Shown: piece by piece, positions 43,272 through 56,830 of the stretch
How the letters are laid out: the number at the start of each line of letters is the position of its first letter
Position numbering within the stretch: the stretch's first letter is position 1
From: Engraulis encrasicolus
Taxonomy: Eukaryota > Chordata > Actinopteri > Clupeiformes > Engraulidae
NCBI RefSeq assembly: GCF_034702125.1
Contig: NC_085875.1
Coordinates: 23,919,616-23,983,615 of the forward strand
Direction of reading: 5' to 3'
Length of the DNA: 64,000 nucleotides
Translations under genes and position numbers: made by a program
Notes under the pieces: model-generated
What the model was told of the DNA's origin: nothing
The model's input: the letters and a program-made list of their open reading frames with translations, nothing else
Databases searched by the model: none

Positions 43272-43382
43272 ATAAAAGTGAAAAAGTGCTTCGGCTCCCA
43301 CTTTTTATTTCGGTCTTCGTGTAAAAAATAAAAAGTGGGAGTATTGAAAAATCCTGGTCGAAGCAGACTTTTTCACTTTTAT
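43272..43382. repeat. Snap-back hairpin
   Basis: ATAAAAGTGAAAAAGT with CTTCG pairs with CGAAG...ACTTTTTCACTTTTAT. Inner CTCCCACTTTTTATTT pairs with AAATAAAAAGTGGGAG. The stem is interrupted by a one-sided bulge. Confidence 0.75.
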
Positions 43383-43668
43383 CTTGTCATTTGGTTGTCA
43401 CTCTTCCAGGTCAGACATTTTTCGGATATGTGGGCTTTAACCTACTCCTTCATGCTCTGATGCTGAGCCTTCATTACGGCTCATCTTGACAGACAGGGGG
43501 ATTCAAGACCTAATCAGGCAGTTGTCCACGAGCCATCAAGCGCTGCTGCTAAGCACACTAATAGTTTACGGATGGTGGTCCGGATGAGAGCCAATTTGGG
43601 ACGATGACACTGCCGCAGCGTAGCATCTCATGCCATGAATGAAAGACCAACCAACCACAGATGAACGA

Positions 43669-43963
43669 GTGCATTCCAATATGCACACTGCCGTCCTCCA
43701 CTTGTGCTTGTGGCCTCGCATATTGCTGACACCCCGCCTCCGTGGAGAAAACAATAAAGTTTCCCCACTGTCAGCCTAGCTATACAACAATTTTTAGGGC
43801 ACTGTTCTTCATTCACCATCCCGGTTGCAAATGAGGAAATTACATTGGAATTGTGCTTTTGCAAGATATTGAATTCATTTTCTGTCGACAGTGATATCAT
43901 CATGAGGTCAGAAGCAGGCAAGTGAGCAAGGGAGGACGGAAGTCCGCATATTGGAATTCACCC
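43669..43963. mobile_element. MITE, GGGTGNATNCCAATATG family
   Basis: The ends GTGCATTCCAATATGCAC and GCATATTGGAATTCACCC are inverted. The interior blocks CCTCCACTTGTGCTTGTGGCC, TCCGTGGAGAAAAC and CATTCACCATCCC match 54202-54494, and the ends match 19777-20073. Confidence 0.82.
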
Positions 43964-44294
43964 ACAAGTCATGTCATCAATATGAAGCAAAGCAAGCTGT
44001 TCGTTTGCTCGGCAGATACCCACGTGGGTGTGGGTCACATTTATAGGCCCTAGAGGTCCCACCACTCACATATTAAAAATAGAGTCTGCACATTCTGATC
44101 CGCCAGATCGATGCACCCTGACCTTTGTCATACAGGGCTGCGGAAACCTGGGTATTTGTAGAGGAGGAAGGCCAAACTTGTCCCATGAAATGTCAGAAAT
44201 GTCCCGGTGGAGGAGCATGGCGTGATGCATTGTGTATATGGCCTTTCTGCAGTGTTCACACCCTAAGTTTCTCTACATACCTATCTCTCTCGCT

Positions 44295-44562
44295 CTTTTT
44301 GTCATGCACGCACGCACACACACACACACACACACACAAATCACTCTCTCTTGCTCTCTCTCTCACACTCACTCACTCACACACACACACACTCTCTTGC
44401 TTGCACACCGATGTGCATGCACTCAAGCACACACACACACACACACACACACGGCCCATCTGCAGTGAGCGCACATAGGTGTCAGAACACCTGGCCTGCC
44501 TTTAATTACGACGACTGCACTATAGAAGTAGAAACCTTCAAAACTCTCTCTCTCTCTGTCCG

Positions 44563-44612
<50 letters not shown>

Positions 44613-44628
44613 TTGCTTGCACACCGAT

Positions 44629-44659
<31 letters not shown>

Positions 44660-44665
44660 AGGCCC
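44295..44665. repeat. Duplicated microsatellite-rich segment
   Basis: (AC)n, (CT)n and (ACGC)n runs are embedded in a segment that occurs twice. GCCCATCTGCAGTGAGCGCA, then CAGGTGTCAGAACACCTGGCC and TAATTACGACGACT appear near 44452-44515 and again near 44661-44725, about 209 bp apart. Confidence 0.85.
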
Positions 44666-44974
44666 ATCTGCAGTGAGCGCACACAGGTGTCAGAACACCT
44701 GGCCTGGCCGTAATTACGACGACTCGACTGTACTATAGAAGTAGAAACCTTCAGATCTAGGCCATGCAGTTAGCCTACTTGTCAGGCACAGGCATATGCA
44801 CAGTATGTGTATGCTACCTAATTAGGTTCAGACAGTGATTCACATTCCATGTGTGGATTTTGATAATTCATTTGGACTCAATTAATCAAAATCCCAATTC
44901 CTTCCAATACCCAATTAGCAATTATGTTGATTGGGAAGAAATGTATATTTAGATTCCATCATGGATCTAATTTA

Positions 44975-45229
44975 GGTGCTGTTTCCACGTAGCTGGATAT
45001 TTTTATATGTGGATATTTTTTTCTCCTGGTTGTATTGGTTTTGCATTGGTTTTGGCCTTCCGTTTCCACGTAGCAGATTTTTTAAATCCAGGTATAAAAA
45101 GCAGGAGAAAAAAATATCCTGTTTAGGGGGCTGAAGCGCATTCATTACAATGGAGGATTTATTTTTATCCACATGTTGCGTTTACACCTAACAGGAGAAA
45201 GAAATATCCTGCTACGTGGAAACAGCACC
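44975..45229. mobile_element. PIF/Harbinger-like MITE, TSD TTA
   Basis: The ends GGTGCTGTTTCCACGTAGC and GCTACGTGGAAACAGCACC are perfect inverted repeats flanked by TTA (44972-44974 and 45230-45232), the TWA-type target of PIF/Harbinger elements. A second pair of inner repeats (TTTCCACGTAGCAG, AGGAGAAANAAATATCCTG) lies within. Confidence 0.8.
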
Positions 45230-45507
45230 TTAGTTACACTGTGCATTTCACAGAGGTATGGAAAAGATGTAGGGCAGCATAAGACACTTCTTTTTCTTCA
45301 ATAATCAAATTGTTTTTGTTAGTTTTGTTTTTCAGAGAGTGCCATATAATATACTGTGACCAGCGTAATGGTATAAATGTTTTCCCTAATTGGATATCGC
45401 CTCGAGTATGATATGCCATAACCCTGATTGGTGGTTTTGACAGCAGGAGGATTCAGAGTAAAACAGTTGGTTGAACATATATTTGAGCATCGATTGATGC
45501 TAACCCA

Positions 45508-45565
45508 GGCAGACAGACAGACAGACAGACAGACACACAGACAGACAGACAGACACACACACAGA
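45508..45565. repeat. (CAGA)n microsatellite
   Basis: Tandem CAGA with one CACA interruption. Downstream to 46730 I see only spacer with short AAAT, CT and AC runs and no recognised gene. Confidence 0.92.
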
Positions 45566-46731
45566 GTTGGAATAATGAATTGGAAACTGAATATCTCTAG
45601 AACAATACATGAGAGAAGAGTTTGATCATGTTGCCTAGCAACACAGTTCATTCTTTAAGTGTTATATGGGTGTAGCGTAGTTCCAGCCAGCCACCTCACT
45701 TTAAAAAATAAATAAATAAATAAATAAAAAAAATAAAAAAATCTAAACTATCCACCTGGCTTGTCACAGAGAACAATCAAAAGAAGGCAGAAGCAAGACA
45801 ATCTCTCCCTTGCTCTCGCTCTCGCTCTCTCTCTCTCTCTCACACACACACACGCACGCACACATTCATGAAAAAAGAAAACACAAAAAAAGAAAAGAAA
45901 CAAAATCCCACCAGAGCTGCAAAAGGACACATTTTCTTCTTCCCTTACTAAGAGGCTTCCTCCACTTCACAGTACAATCCATTTATTTTACCTTTTCTCC
46001 AATTTCGTCTGGATTGGGCTCTAAGGTAATATTCCAATCCTCTAAGCAATCTAAGAAATGACTGTGATAAATTGGCCACAAAATGAGTACCTGTTGTACA
46101 CAGTGGCAGACTAGAGTCTAGAGATGACTGGGAACGTGACGATTTGAAACCGGTGTGCTGAAAAATGCTGGCACACATGTACACACACGCAAAGTATGAA
46201 AATGTGTTGGTTTTAAACCTACTGTATATACTTGTTAAATCACCATTTCTGCTAAATCCCCTGATTTACAGTGCAATATGTCATATTGTGATCATTACAC
46301 AGCTAAAAATAAATACAACAGATGAAAACATTTACATGAGTACATTTGTACATGAGTACATTTAAAAGCGGTTACAATAACTTGACATTAGCAATATCTG
46401 TGTGCAAGTCACAAGAAACTACGCATGCATCAACAGGTTAGACGTTTTTTTAATGAAATGAAACATAGAAAAAAAAAACATTACAGTACATAGTGTAGAT
46501 TCATGATAAACTAATACATCCTTGTGAGTCTTTTGTGTAATAGCCTAGCTATACCACATAACATAAACTACAGTCACAAACTACATCTATACTACATGGT
46601 TATACAAAGGGATCTCTTCTCACTACTCAACTGGCAGTTTCTGGTACAGTATTTCCATAAATGGTCTGTTGAATAATCATGGTGACAACAGACAGTCACC
46701 ATCCATCCATCCCTCAACAGACAACAGAACA

Positions 46732-46834
<103 letters not shown>

Positions 46835-47169
46835 AGATGCCCTGCTAGCCATCTCTCCATTGGCTCCTCCGCTCCTTTGCTCTCTGTCCTCTGGAGAGTA
46901 TGGGGTTTGGCACTGACGGAGCACTTCAGGACGGAATCCATATGTTGCCATGGGTATCTGGAGCCTTGGCGTACGGAATATTCCAGATCCAAGGCTGGTC
47001 TGCAGGCACAAAAAGCACAGGGAGAACATGAGCAATGGCATCGTAAACACACACACACAAAATATCATATGTTTTCACTACTATATCCTATGGCTATGTC
47101 AATACTGTAAAGAGTAAAAGTAAAAAATATCCTCAGTGATAGTAGTAGTTACTCAACACACACGCACGC

Positions 47170-48104
<935 letters not shown>

Positions 48105-48420
48105 ACGGGGCACTAGCCCTAGGTTTCTATCAACTCCATCAACTTCCCACTGGGACTGGTTGCACACACCAGCGGCAAAAACACTAGCACGATGCAGTGT
48201 CCATGGAAACCAGCGGGAAAAGAAATAGATTAATAATCAACAAAGCTGTAAACATGCCGAGCTTGTCTAGTGGTAGATAGTGGTAGATATGTATGAGCAG
48301 ACAGTGTAGAGGGAAAACTGTACTGCCTGTAGACCGGGGGTCGGCAATTAAGTTTAGACCAAGACAAGACCCAATTTTTTTTTCTGACAAGGGCATTGCA
48401 GGCCAACCATGGCCATGCTT

Positions 48421-48608
48421 TTCTTTTTTATATATATTTTGGGCTTTTTATAGCCTTTATTTGACAGGATAGTGAAGGTAGTGACAGGAAGTGAGTAGGC
48501 AGAGATAGATGGGGAAGGGTCGGCAAAGGACCCGGGCCGCGAGTCGAACCCGGGTTGGCCGCATAGCACATGAGTGCCCTGCCCTACCATGTGTGCCACG
48601 GTAGGGCC
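48421..48608 (-). mobile_element. tRNA-derived SINE, full length, TSD GGCCATGCTT
   Basis: The minus strand begins GGCCCTACCGTGGCACACAT, has a B box CCGGGTTCGACTCGCGG, the shared body and CTGTCAAATAAAGGC, then an A/T tail. Flanking GGCCATGCTT occurs at 48411-48420 and 48609-48618. The host sequence around it (GGGGGTCGGCAATTAAG to the left) looks like an older hAT-type MITE. Confidence 0.9.
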
Positions 48609-48798
48609 GGCCATGCTTGTCTACTGGGGAAAAAAAGATTTTTTTTTCGTATTTGAAATATACATTATTTTACATTTAAATGCAAATAATTTGATGTACT
48701 TTCATTTTAATTCCCCATAGGAGAAAAAAATAAGCCAAACTGACTAAGAGCCAAACTGACTTCCTTGAATAATGCAATGCAGGTTTGTTAGGTTACAG

Positions 48799-50055
48799 CA
48801 GAGGCGATTCCTCCTTGAGTACAAGGGAGGCGCCGCCTCCTGTCCAAAATCACGGAGAATAGTATGTAAACTAATGCTTTACACGACTTAATAACATTGC
48901 TATTTCAGACCCAGCTCCATAGAAAATGCATGTGCTCAACTTAGAGATGAAACCAATCTGTAATAAGATCCCGAGGCTCGCACAAGTTTTTTTTCTGCTC
49001 ATGACAACGCAAGCGAGTCGAGTCTCAATGGACTTCAATGGCATGTGGGATTGCACGCTTTTTCAATGGCAAAATGATAAACGGTCATTGGCTATTGCCG
49101 TGAAATTTTTTTGATTTTGAGACTGAGCCTCACTGGGAGTGAATGGAGAAGAGAGAGGAGGGGGGAGGGACCGGAGACTGGAGCTCCGACTTGTGATTGG
49201 GTGAACCCCGTGTCAGTAGGCTACAGTAGTTGATTTCATTTCGAAATGCGGATATGTTATTAATTTCACTGAGAAGTTTCGTCGTGGTAACCAGTGGGGA
49301 AGCTATTCATTGCGGTGTACTCCAGTTTTGTCTACCGGTACATATTCTTGTAAACCTAGTGTTGCGAATAAAGTCTTAATAGTGGCACGTCCTTATCCTT
49401 TTTAATCTCCCAATTCAAAAGTTGAAGTTGCCTACTTTTCGTTAGGGCTAGCTTGCAAGAAAGCTAGAGAGCTATGCAAAATGCCAAGCATTGTGGATTA
49501 AATTCTGGCGAATTCCAGTCGTCCTTATGAGGAGAAAATGAATATCAAGGAGCAGAGCAGAGCACTGCCTAATATTGACTTGGTGAAAAAGGTAGGGAAG
49601 AACAACCGTTTCTTTTGAGCTTTCGTGGTGTCTGATCAACTGGTTAACTGCCAAGTCCCGTGAGTGGCGAGTCCTTGTTTCCTACTGTGTTGGCAATGTC
49701 TGGTAAATAATTTAAGATTTTGCGACCTCTAGTGGTAAGTTGAGCCGCGCACCCAGTAATGAACAAAGACAACGAAGGCAAACTCAATCACATCATTATG
49801 TGGCGGAGGTAGGCCTAATGATAATAATAATAATAATAATAAAAAAAACATTTCCCTATGAATAGGCTACAAGGGGGATAATGATTAATGATTAACAAAT
49901 TTGTTTCAACAAGAGTCCTTTAGTGTGTGAGGCCATATGTGGCTCAGGACCAATGTAAGATGTGTGTCAAAATTGACCCCCCCCTTTTTTTTTGCGTTCT
50001 GGACATATTGTAATTGAACAGCCTCCCCTGTTTGACAGACTACCAGCCGCCACTG
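48799..50055. mobile_element. hAT-type non-autonomous element, 1.26 kb, TSD GGTTACAG
   Basis: Short ends CAGAGGCG and CGCCACTG are flanked by GGTTACAG (48791-48798 and 50056-50063). It is the largest element of this type here. The interior holds several short frames but no recognisable transposase, plus a TAA/ATA run near 49820-49850. Confidence 0.78.
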
Positions 50056-50348
50056 GGTTACAGCATATGACCTTTATTCAGACATAACATAGCCGTGGCA
50101 TGGCCTGTCCATCACAACCTTTCCCCTCACGCTTTTAAGAGTCAATAGCAGGAGCAGCACAAACTCTTCCACTCTCCCCTCTTCTTTATCCATCGAATGC
50201 ACTTCAATTAGCAAGCTATTTCCAAGCACTCCATTGATGAATCGAGCATTTGGCATTTAAATGCGAGTGACGACCAAAGACAAATGCCAGCCTGGCTCCT
50301 TTGGGGGCTTGCCGGGAGTGTGACAACTGGCTGGTGGGTAACTTAGAT

Positions 50349-50350
50349 GT

Positions 50351-50433
<83 letters not shown>

Positions 50434-50461
50434 CGAGAGAGAGAGAGAAAGAGAAAGAGAA

Positions 50462-50524
<63 letters not shown>

Positions 50525-50556
50525 TGTGAGTGAGTGCATGTGTGTGTGAGTGAGTG

Positions 50557-50607
<51 letters not shown>
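50349..50607. repeat. (GT)n(GA)n(GT)n compound array
   Basis: About 70 bp GT, about 100 bp GA with AAGAGA variants, then TGAGTGAGTGCATG units and about 47 bp GT. Confidence 0.96.
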
Positions 50608-50610
<3 letters not shown>

Positions 50611-50739
50611 TGCATACGTGCGTGTAGGCCTTGTGATGCTGTAGGGGTGTCAGGCTGTCGTGTGAGAGACGTGGGCATGAGAGGCAGCAGGAGAGAACTC
50701 GAAATATTCTCATTTGTGTCCCTGTTTCTTCCTCCAGAT

Positions 50740-51611
50740 CAGAGGTAAGAACGGGTAAAAAAATCCAAGCCCGAACCGACATGGGCCCATGGGAATTGGG
50801 CCGGGCCCGGCCCGAGGCCGACTAATTATTGGATGTGTAGGCCCGAGCCCGAGGGAAGCCCGAAATTTCAAATTTTATTTATAAGGAGGGGTGATCTATG
50901 ATAACAAATCAAAGCCCTTAAATTAAAGCCATTAAAGTATTTTGTTACGAAATCTAAGTTAAATAGACTGTATAAACATGCAGGCCATCTTTTATATTTC
51001 TGTGTATGCTGCACTGCAGTGCACAGAGGTTACATTAAGCGATAATCCATCATTGACGCTTTTTTTAAGAGTTGGCGGAAAATTTTAAGGGCGTCCGTCA
51101 TTTTGACCGGCTGATCATTGGGCCATAAGCCACAGCGCGGCACTTTCACAGAGAGAGACAGCGAGACAAAGAAGAACAACGACGCGAGCAGCAGAACAGG
51201 AATGAAGGAGTTCTTGAATTGCCATTGCAAGAGTTTATTAGGCTACAGTATGTGTCGGGTTGATGAGGCGACCTCTGTTTTTTGCAGACCACGCGTCTCT
51301 CGTGGCCAAAACACGGCCGAAATGCCTCAGCGCACTGTGATGGGAGGGAGAGGCGAGGGAAAGCGCGTGCATTCTAGCAGCAGGCACTGCACTGCTGGAT
51401 TATCAACTGACGTGGAATATTATTAACGCACAGCCTACATAGCCTATTTATTTATTTAAAAAAAAAAAAAAAAAAAAAAAAACTGTCAACGATAGAGAAG
51501 CCGAACCCGACCCTACCCGAACGTAATGAGTGACATTTCAGGCCCGACCCGACCCGAAATTGGCTCGGGTTCGGGTTCGGGCTCGGGCCTGGGCCAAAAA
51601 TCATAGGTCTA
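50740..51611. mobile_element. hAT-type non-autonomous element (CCCGACCCG-rich ends), TSD CTCCAGAT
   Basis: CTCCAGAT flanks at 50732-50739 and 51612-51619. Subterminal GGGCCGGGCCCGGCCCGA on the left and CCCGACCCGACCCGAAATTG with GGGTTCGGGTTCGGG on the right are inverted-type GC-rich runs. A 24-bp A run lies near 51459-51482. No transposase frame. Confidence 0.8.
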
Positions 51612-52009
51612 CTCCAGATTCAGTAGTGAGTGCGCACAGCCACAGTAACTTTTTGCAGGTGATTGACAATAGTGTCAGACAATGGAGAGAGCTTTCCATC
51701 ACCCCTGGATCACTACTTTTTCAGTAACATAGCAACACGCTCGACACCAGACTTTTGAGTTTGCTGCAGTTTGATTGGTGAGCCAATGTTTTTTTTTTTC
51801 CCGGGCAAACTGGCACAAACAATCTTCCTGTCAGCTGGCTTTGGCTCATGACTGGTGAACACAACAGGGTTTTCAGCGCACCCTTATCCTGTTGCAGTAA
51901 ACGTGATGCAAGCGTTTCACGCGTCTTGATTAAGGCCAATACAATAACATCTTGTGTATGGCCAATATTTATAATGTGGTTGGGGCCTCGGCACACACAC
52001 GCACACACG

Positions 52010-52045
52010 GGCACGCACGCACACAGACACACAGACACAGACACA

Positions 52046-52130
<85 letters not shown>
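52010..52130. repeat. (AC)n microsatellite
   Basis: ACAGACAC units pass into about 80 bp of pure AC. Confidence 0.95.
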
Positions 52131-52131
<1 letters not shown>

Positions 52132-52287
52132 GCCCCCTCGCCTGGCTTCCACCCCCCTGTGTAACTGTTCCGGTGTGTTCCATGGAGCCCTGTGGTTTAC
52201 ACCCCCACGCCAATTACACACCCAGCCCTGCGTGAGTCATCACCGCAGTATGATAATATTACCAAAACCTGCTGGGATCTAATGAGC

Positions 52288-52526
52288 ACAAACACACACA
52301 CACACACGCACACGCACACGCACACGCACACGCATGCGCACTCGCACACACAGGGACAGACAGACAGACAGACAGACAAACACACACACACACCCACAGA
52401 GAGGCAAACAAACACACAACCACGTAGATGTGCAAAAAAGACACACCAACAAACAAAGACACCCACACACACACACACACACACACCCACACCCACACCC
52501 ACACACACACACACACACACACACAG
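52288..52526. repeat. Mixed (AC)n, (ACGC)n, (CAGA)n tract
   Basis: Interleaved short arrays, including six CAGA units at 52353-52379 and CACACC variants near 52485-52505. Confidence 0.93.
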
Positions 52527-52687
52527 ACAAAGACACAAACAGTGTTGTAAGTACCTTTTTATACTGTATATTACAGTGCATTTGGATAATGGCTGGAAAA
52601 CAGGAGGCAGAAAGACGCTTTGTGTAGCAGGCATGTGAGCACGAGGGGAAGGCTTTGTGTGGGCCATTATATAGCTACTGGGGTTTA

Positions 52688-52895
52688 TCTGTGTGTGTGT
52701 GTGTGTTTCTGTGTGTGTGTGTGTGTTTGTTTGCTTTGTGTGGGCTATTATATATCTGCTGGGGTGTATCTGTGTGTGTGTGCCATTATATACTGTATCT
52801 GCCAGAGTTTATTTGCACGTGTGTGTGTGTGTATGTGTGTGTATGTGTGTGTGTGTGTGTGCGTGTGCGTGTGCGTGTGTGTGCGTGCGCCCTGT
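52688..52895. repeat. Tandem GT-rich modules, unit about 80 bp
   Basis: The module TTTGTGTGGGCNATTATATA, then a short unique stretch, then (GT)n repeats at about 52651, 52735 and, weaker, 52780. It ends in GTGCGT variants. Confidence 0.7.
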
Positions 52896-53025
52896 TATAG
52901 TATTATGCATCTAGTGGGGTTAGTGTGCGTGTGTGTTGTCGTTATTATATCTCCGGGGGGTCATTGCACGTGTCGTGCAGTCTTTGCCTGAAAAAGCCCT
53001 GCTGGACATCATACTGTCACCATAC

Positions 53026-53027
<2 letters not shown>

Positions 53028-53107
<80 letters not shown>

Positions 53108-53133
53108 CACTTGCTCTCTGGCACAGGCACACT

Positions 53134-53199
<66 letters not shown>

Positions 53200-53242
53200 C
53201 GCACACACATACACAGGCACACAGACAGACAGACAGACAGAC
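53028..53242. repeat. (AC)n followed by (CAGA)n arrays
   Basis: About 76 bp of AC, a 30-bp unique stretch, then about 16 CAGA units (53135-53198) and a second CAGA run (53222-53242). Confidence 0.96.
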
Positions 53243-53756
53243 ACGCACACACCCACATGTACGCAAAAACAGAGATGAGGTGTCAGTGTCAGTCTCATGG
53301 TAAGGCCTTTCTCTGGATACAGACATAGCAAAAACAAACCAACAAACAAACAAAATAGATAGACATGCACAGAGGCTTTGCACACAGCGCGAGGTGAACG
53401 CGAGGTGACGGAGATTGGACATAATGACAAAGAAATAGATCGAAAGCAAGAGCGATCGATGGAAGAGAGAGAAGAAAAGAGAAAGCTTTAACAACAACAG
53501 AGATGATGAAAAAAATGTCAGAAATGATGAAGAAAAATATAAGGGATAACAAAAAAGCAATGAAATGAGAAGACATGCCCTGAAATGGGAGGTGTGGAGA
53601 GAAAAAGTACAGGATGTAGAGTGATGGATGATTGAAGGAGAAAAAAAGAAAATAGATACAGTAACAGAAGGAAAGAGTGTGCCAGAGACTTTGTAGACCC
53701 AGATCCTGAATTACCAATCACTCAATTGCCATGGAATATCTCTACCCTCTTTCTCT

Positions 53757-53757
53757 T

Positions 53758-53824
<67 letters not shown>
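53757..53824. repeat. (CT)n microsatellite
   Basis: Pure CT after a short TTTCTC run. Confidence 0.95.
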
Positions 53825-53828
<4 letters not shown>

Positions 53829-53925
53829 GGCCAACTAGCAGTGTGACGTCGAATGTTAGTAAACCTCCCTCCCAATGCCTCATACAGTATCGGTAGCGTT
53901 GGGCTATCGAACAGGTCCTTTAGGC

Positions 53926-54127
53926 CAGTGTTTCCCAACCTTTTTTTGTCTTGTGTACCCCCAAGCCTTTTCGTTGTGCCATGAGTACCCCTTAACTCGT
54001 GTTCTATATCACTTCCTCTATCCCAATGTAACTAAGCTCCATATATTTGCTAAAATTTTTACAAGTACCCCCTGCAGTCTGCTCGCGTACCCCTGGTGGT
54101 ACACGTACCCCTGGCTGGGAAACACTG
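53926..54127. mobile_element. hAT-type MITE (CAGTGTTTCCCAACC family), TSD CTTTAGGC
   Basis: The ends CAGTGTTTCCCAACC and GCTGGGAAACACTG are flanked by CTTTAGGC at 53918-53925 and 54128-54135. Sister copy of 4274-4490. Confidence 0.94.
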
Positions 54128-54201
54128 CTTTAGGCCAGCGGTATCGTGCTGTGACTCCCATTGGCGTGGTGGCGAGTTTGCGTCAGGTTACATCTCTCTC
54201 T

Positions 54202-54494
54202 GGGTGCATCCCAATATGTGACCTTGCCTCCTCCACTTGTGCTTGTCTCCTCGTCCCGCCTCCTGGCCCCTCCTCCGTGGAGAAAACGATTAAGTTTCCC
54301 AGCTGTCAGCCTCGCCACAACAACTTTTGAGGGACTGTTTTTCATTCACCATCCCAATTGCAAATGAGAAAAAGACTTTACAATTGAGCTTTTGCAAGAT
54401 ATTGAAATATAACGCTGTTGTCAGTGATGTCATCATGACGAGAAGCAAGTGGAGGAGGCAAGTGGAGGAGGCAAGGTCGCATATTAAAACGCAC
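54202..54494. mobile_element. MITE, GGGTGNATNCCAATATG family
   Basis: Starts GGGTGCATCCCAATATGTGA and ends GTCGCATATTAAAACGCAC. The interior blocks are shared with 43669-43963, including CCTCCGTGGAGAAAACGAT and TTTGCAAGATATTGAA. A 14-bp duplication of AAGTGGAGGAGGC occurs near 54447-54472. Confidence 0.82.
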
Positions 54495-54867
54495 TCTCTC
54501 TCTCTGTCCTCCATAATTTCGGCATCTCATCCTCATTTGTCTCAGCACCACTCCTCTGCCCCTTCCTCAATTTATGGTCTCAGTACCCTTCCTTCACCCC
54601 CTCTCCTCAACTGCTATCCTCCTCCTCCTCTGCTGCTCTCTCTCATCAGCTCCCCCTCCTCCTCCATCTTTCCCACCTCTTTTCATCCTCTTTTTTTGTT
54701 CCTCATTGTCTCAGCTCCTCCAGGGCTTTTCCTTCACATTACGCCGGTACATACAGTAGTTTGCTAGCTACAGTCTATAGTGAACGCCGCATTCCTCTGT
54801 GTGCTGTACAGTCTGTGCTCAACTTTTTGTTGAGAAAATGCAGTATACTAGTGTGTGTACCAGAGTG

Positions 54868-55021
54868 TGTTTGTGTGTACGTGTGTATGTGTGTGTGCGT
54901 GTGTTTGTGTATGCTGTGTGTTGTTTCTGTTGTTATTACTACTGTGTGTTTGTGTGTGTGTGTGTGTGTGCGCGCGTTTGTGTGTGTGTGTGTGTGTGCG
55001 TGCGCGTGCATGTGTGTGTGT
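54868..55021. repeat. GT-rich tract
   Basis: Imperfect GT repeats with GCGCGT and TATGTG variants and an interruption near 54917-54940. Confidence 0.9.
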
Positions 55022-55201
55022 GGGCGCATCTCTGGGGTATGATTGAAAGGCTTGTGTATTGGTAAACAGTGTTGCCTGGCATTCCTTTCATGCCTGCAGT
55101 GTCTGGGACTACCAGAGAGGAGAGGAAAGCAGAGCAGAGCGGCACTTCAGACAAGACATCAAGTCTTGCCAGCCCGGACTATGACCACTCCAGAGCTTTG
55201 C

Positions 55202-55208
<7 letters not shown>

Positions 55209-55270
<62 letters not shown>

Positions 55271-55357
55271 ACCTCTTTTCTCTGTCTGTCTCTGTCCTTT
55301 TTCTCTTTAGCTCGCTTTTTGAAACCCTTTGCTTTCCATCCTCTCTGCCCTCCCGCT

Positions 55358-55434
<77 letters not shown>
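55209..55434. repeat. Two (CT)n arrays
   Basis: Pure CT at 55209-55267 and 55361-55434, separated by CT-rich unique sequence. A related CTTTTTCTCTTTAGCTCGCTTT-like block with GAAACCCTTTGC occurs again at about 56343-56375, showing that a larger CT-rich segment was duplicated. Confidence 0.93.
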
Positions 55435-55439
<5 letters not shown>

Positions 55440-55549
55440 TACTCACATTCTGCTCTCAAAAAACAACCTGTGACAGACTTAAAGCCTCAGTCCCCTCTCT
55501 CTCTCCTCTCCTCTCTCTCCGCACGCAGGCACGCAGGCATGCAGTCACG

Positions 55550-55584
<35 letters not shown>

Positions 55585-55973
55585 CTCAAATGCCCACCTC
55601 CTCCTCTTAAAAAAAGACCCTATCATGGTCTTCACACCTCAGCTCCTCTTCTTCTCTTCTCTCACCTCTCATATCTCATATAATCACATCTTGCTAGAAA
55701 AAGAAGCCTGTCATGTCAGAGTTCTGGGTCCCAAACGTCTGCCATTTTGTGTCTTGTCTTTTAACTCGTATCATCACGTTCTCTCTCAAAAGACCCTGAG
55801 GCTGCCTTCGAACTTCTGTAAATGTCTCTGGCCCGACCTCCCCTTTGCGCTCTCTTTCCCTCTCTCTTCTGTCTCATATCACCACATCCTCTAAAAAGAC
55901 CCTGTCTCTGTCCACTCCCCGACTCTCTTTCTATCTCTCTCTCTATGTCTCTTTCACACTCTCACACTTGCAG

Positions 55974-56275
55974 TCATGGGTGAGCGGTTAGGGCGTCAGA
56001 CTTGCATCCCAGAGGTTGCCGGTTCGACTCCCGACCCGCCAGGTTGGTGGGGGGAGTAATCAACCAGTGCTCTCCCCCATCCTCCTCCATGACTGAGGTA
56101 CCCTGAGCATGGTACCGTCCCACCGCACTGCTCCCCATGGGGCGCCACTGAGGGCTGCCCCCTTGCACGGGTGAGGCATAAATGCAATTTCGTTGTGTGC
56201 AGTGTGCAAGTGTTCACTTGTGTGCTGTGGAGTGCTGTGTCACAATGACAATGGGAGTTGGAGTTTCCCAATGGG
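55974..56275 (+). mobile_element. tRNA-derived SINE, second family
   Basis: The head TGGGTGAGCGGTTAGGGCGT (A-box region) and GGTTGCCGGTTCGACTCC (B box) resemble a tRNA. A long unique body (CTCCATGACTGAGGTACCC, GGGCGCCACTGAGGGCTGCC, CATAAATGCAATTTCGTTG) and the tail GTGTCACAATGACAATGGG follow, consistent with a tail borrowed from a LINE. Different from the family at 23213 and 48421. Target duplication not confirmed. Confidence 0.8.
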
Positions 56276-56506
56276 CTTTCTTTTTCTTTATTCTTTCTTT
56301 TTCTCTGTCTCTGTCTGTCTGTCTGTCTCTTTCTTCCTCCCTTTTCTCTCTAGTTCGCTTTCTGAAACCCTTTCACTGCTTTCCATCCTCTCTGTCCTCT
56401 CTCTCCCTCTCATTCTCTCTCTCATTCCACCGCTCAGCCTGGCTGCCATAGTAACGGTAAGCATCTTTTGCTTGACTTCATGAAGTGATTACACTCTACA
56501 GGCCAA

Positions 56507-56622
56507 AGCGACCAACACATCAGCTCGCTATGTGAAGCGACCGACACATCAGATCGCTATGTGAAGCGACTAACACAACAGATCGCTATGTGAAGCGACT
56601 AACACAACAGATCGCTATGTGT
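56507..56622. repeat. 30-bp minisatellite, four copies
   Basis: Unit AAGCGAC[C/T][A/G]ACACA followed by [T/A]CAG[C/A]TCGCTATGTG, repeated four times with few changes. Confidence 0.93.
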
Positions 56623-56758
56623 ACTTGTCTTTGAAGGCTAACCTTACATTCGCTCCCTCCCTCTCTCTGTCTCTCAATCACACACTCACTCTCACGCTTT
56701 CCCTCTCTTTCCCCCTACCTTTCTCTTTTTCTCTCTCATAGGACACTCACATGGGTTC

Positions 56759-56772
56759 ATTCTCTCTCTCAC

Positions 56773-56825
<53 letters not shown>
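56759..56825. repeat. (CT)n microsatellite
   Basis: CT array with two CACT interruptions at its start. Confidence 0.95.

Positions 56826-56830
<5 letters not shown>

Noticed and set aside
45508..45565. CRISPR-like array (also 53135-53242 and 56507-56622)
   Set aside because: Simple tandem repeats without unique spacers in a vertebrate genome.
55974..56050. Functional tRNA genes at 55974, 23391 (minus) and 48608 (minus)
   Set aside because: A- and B-box-like sequences are present, but cloverleaf ends are poor and each is followed by a long SINE body; two have direct-repeat flanks of retroposition.
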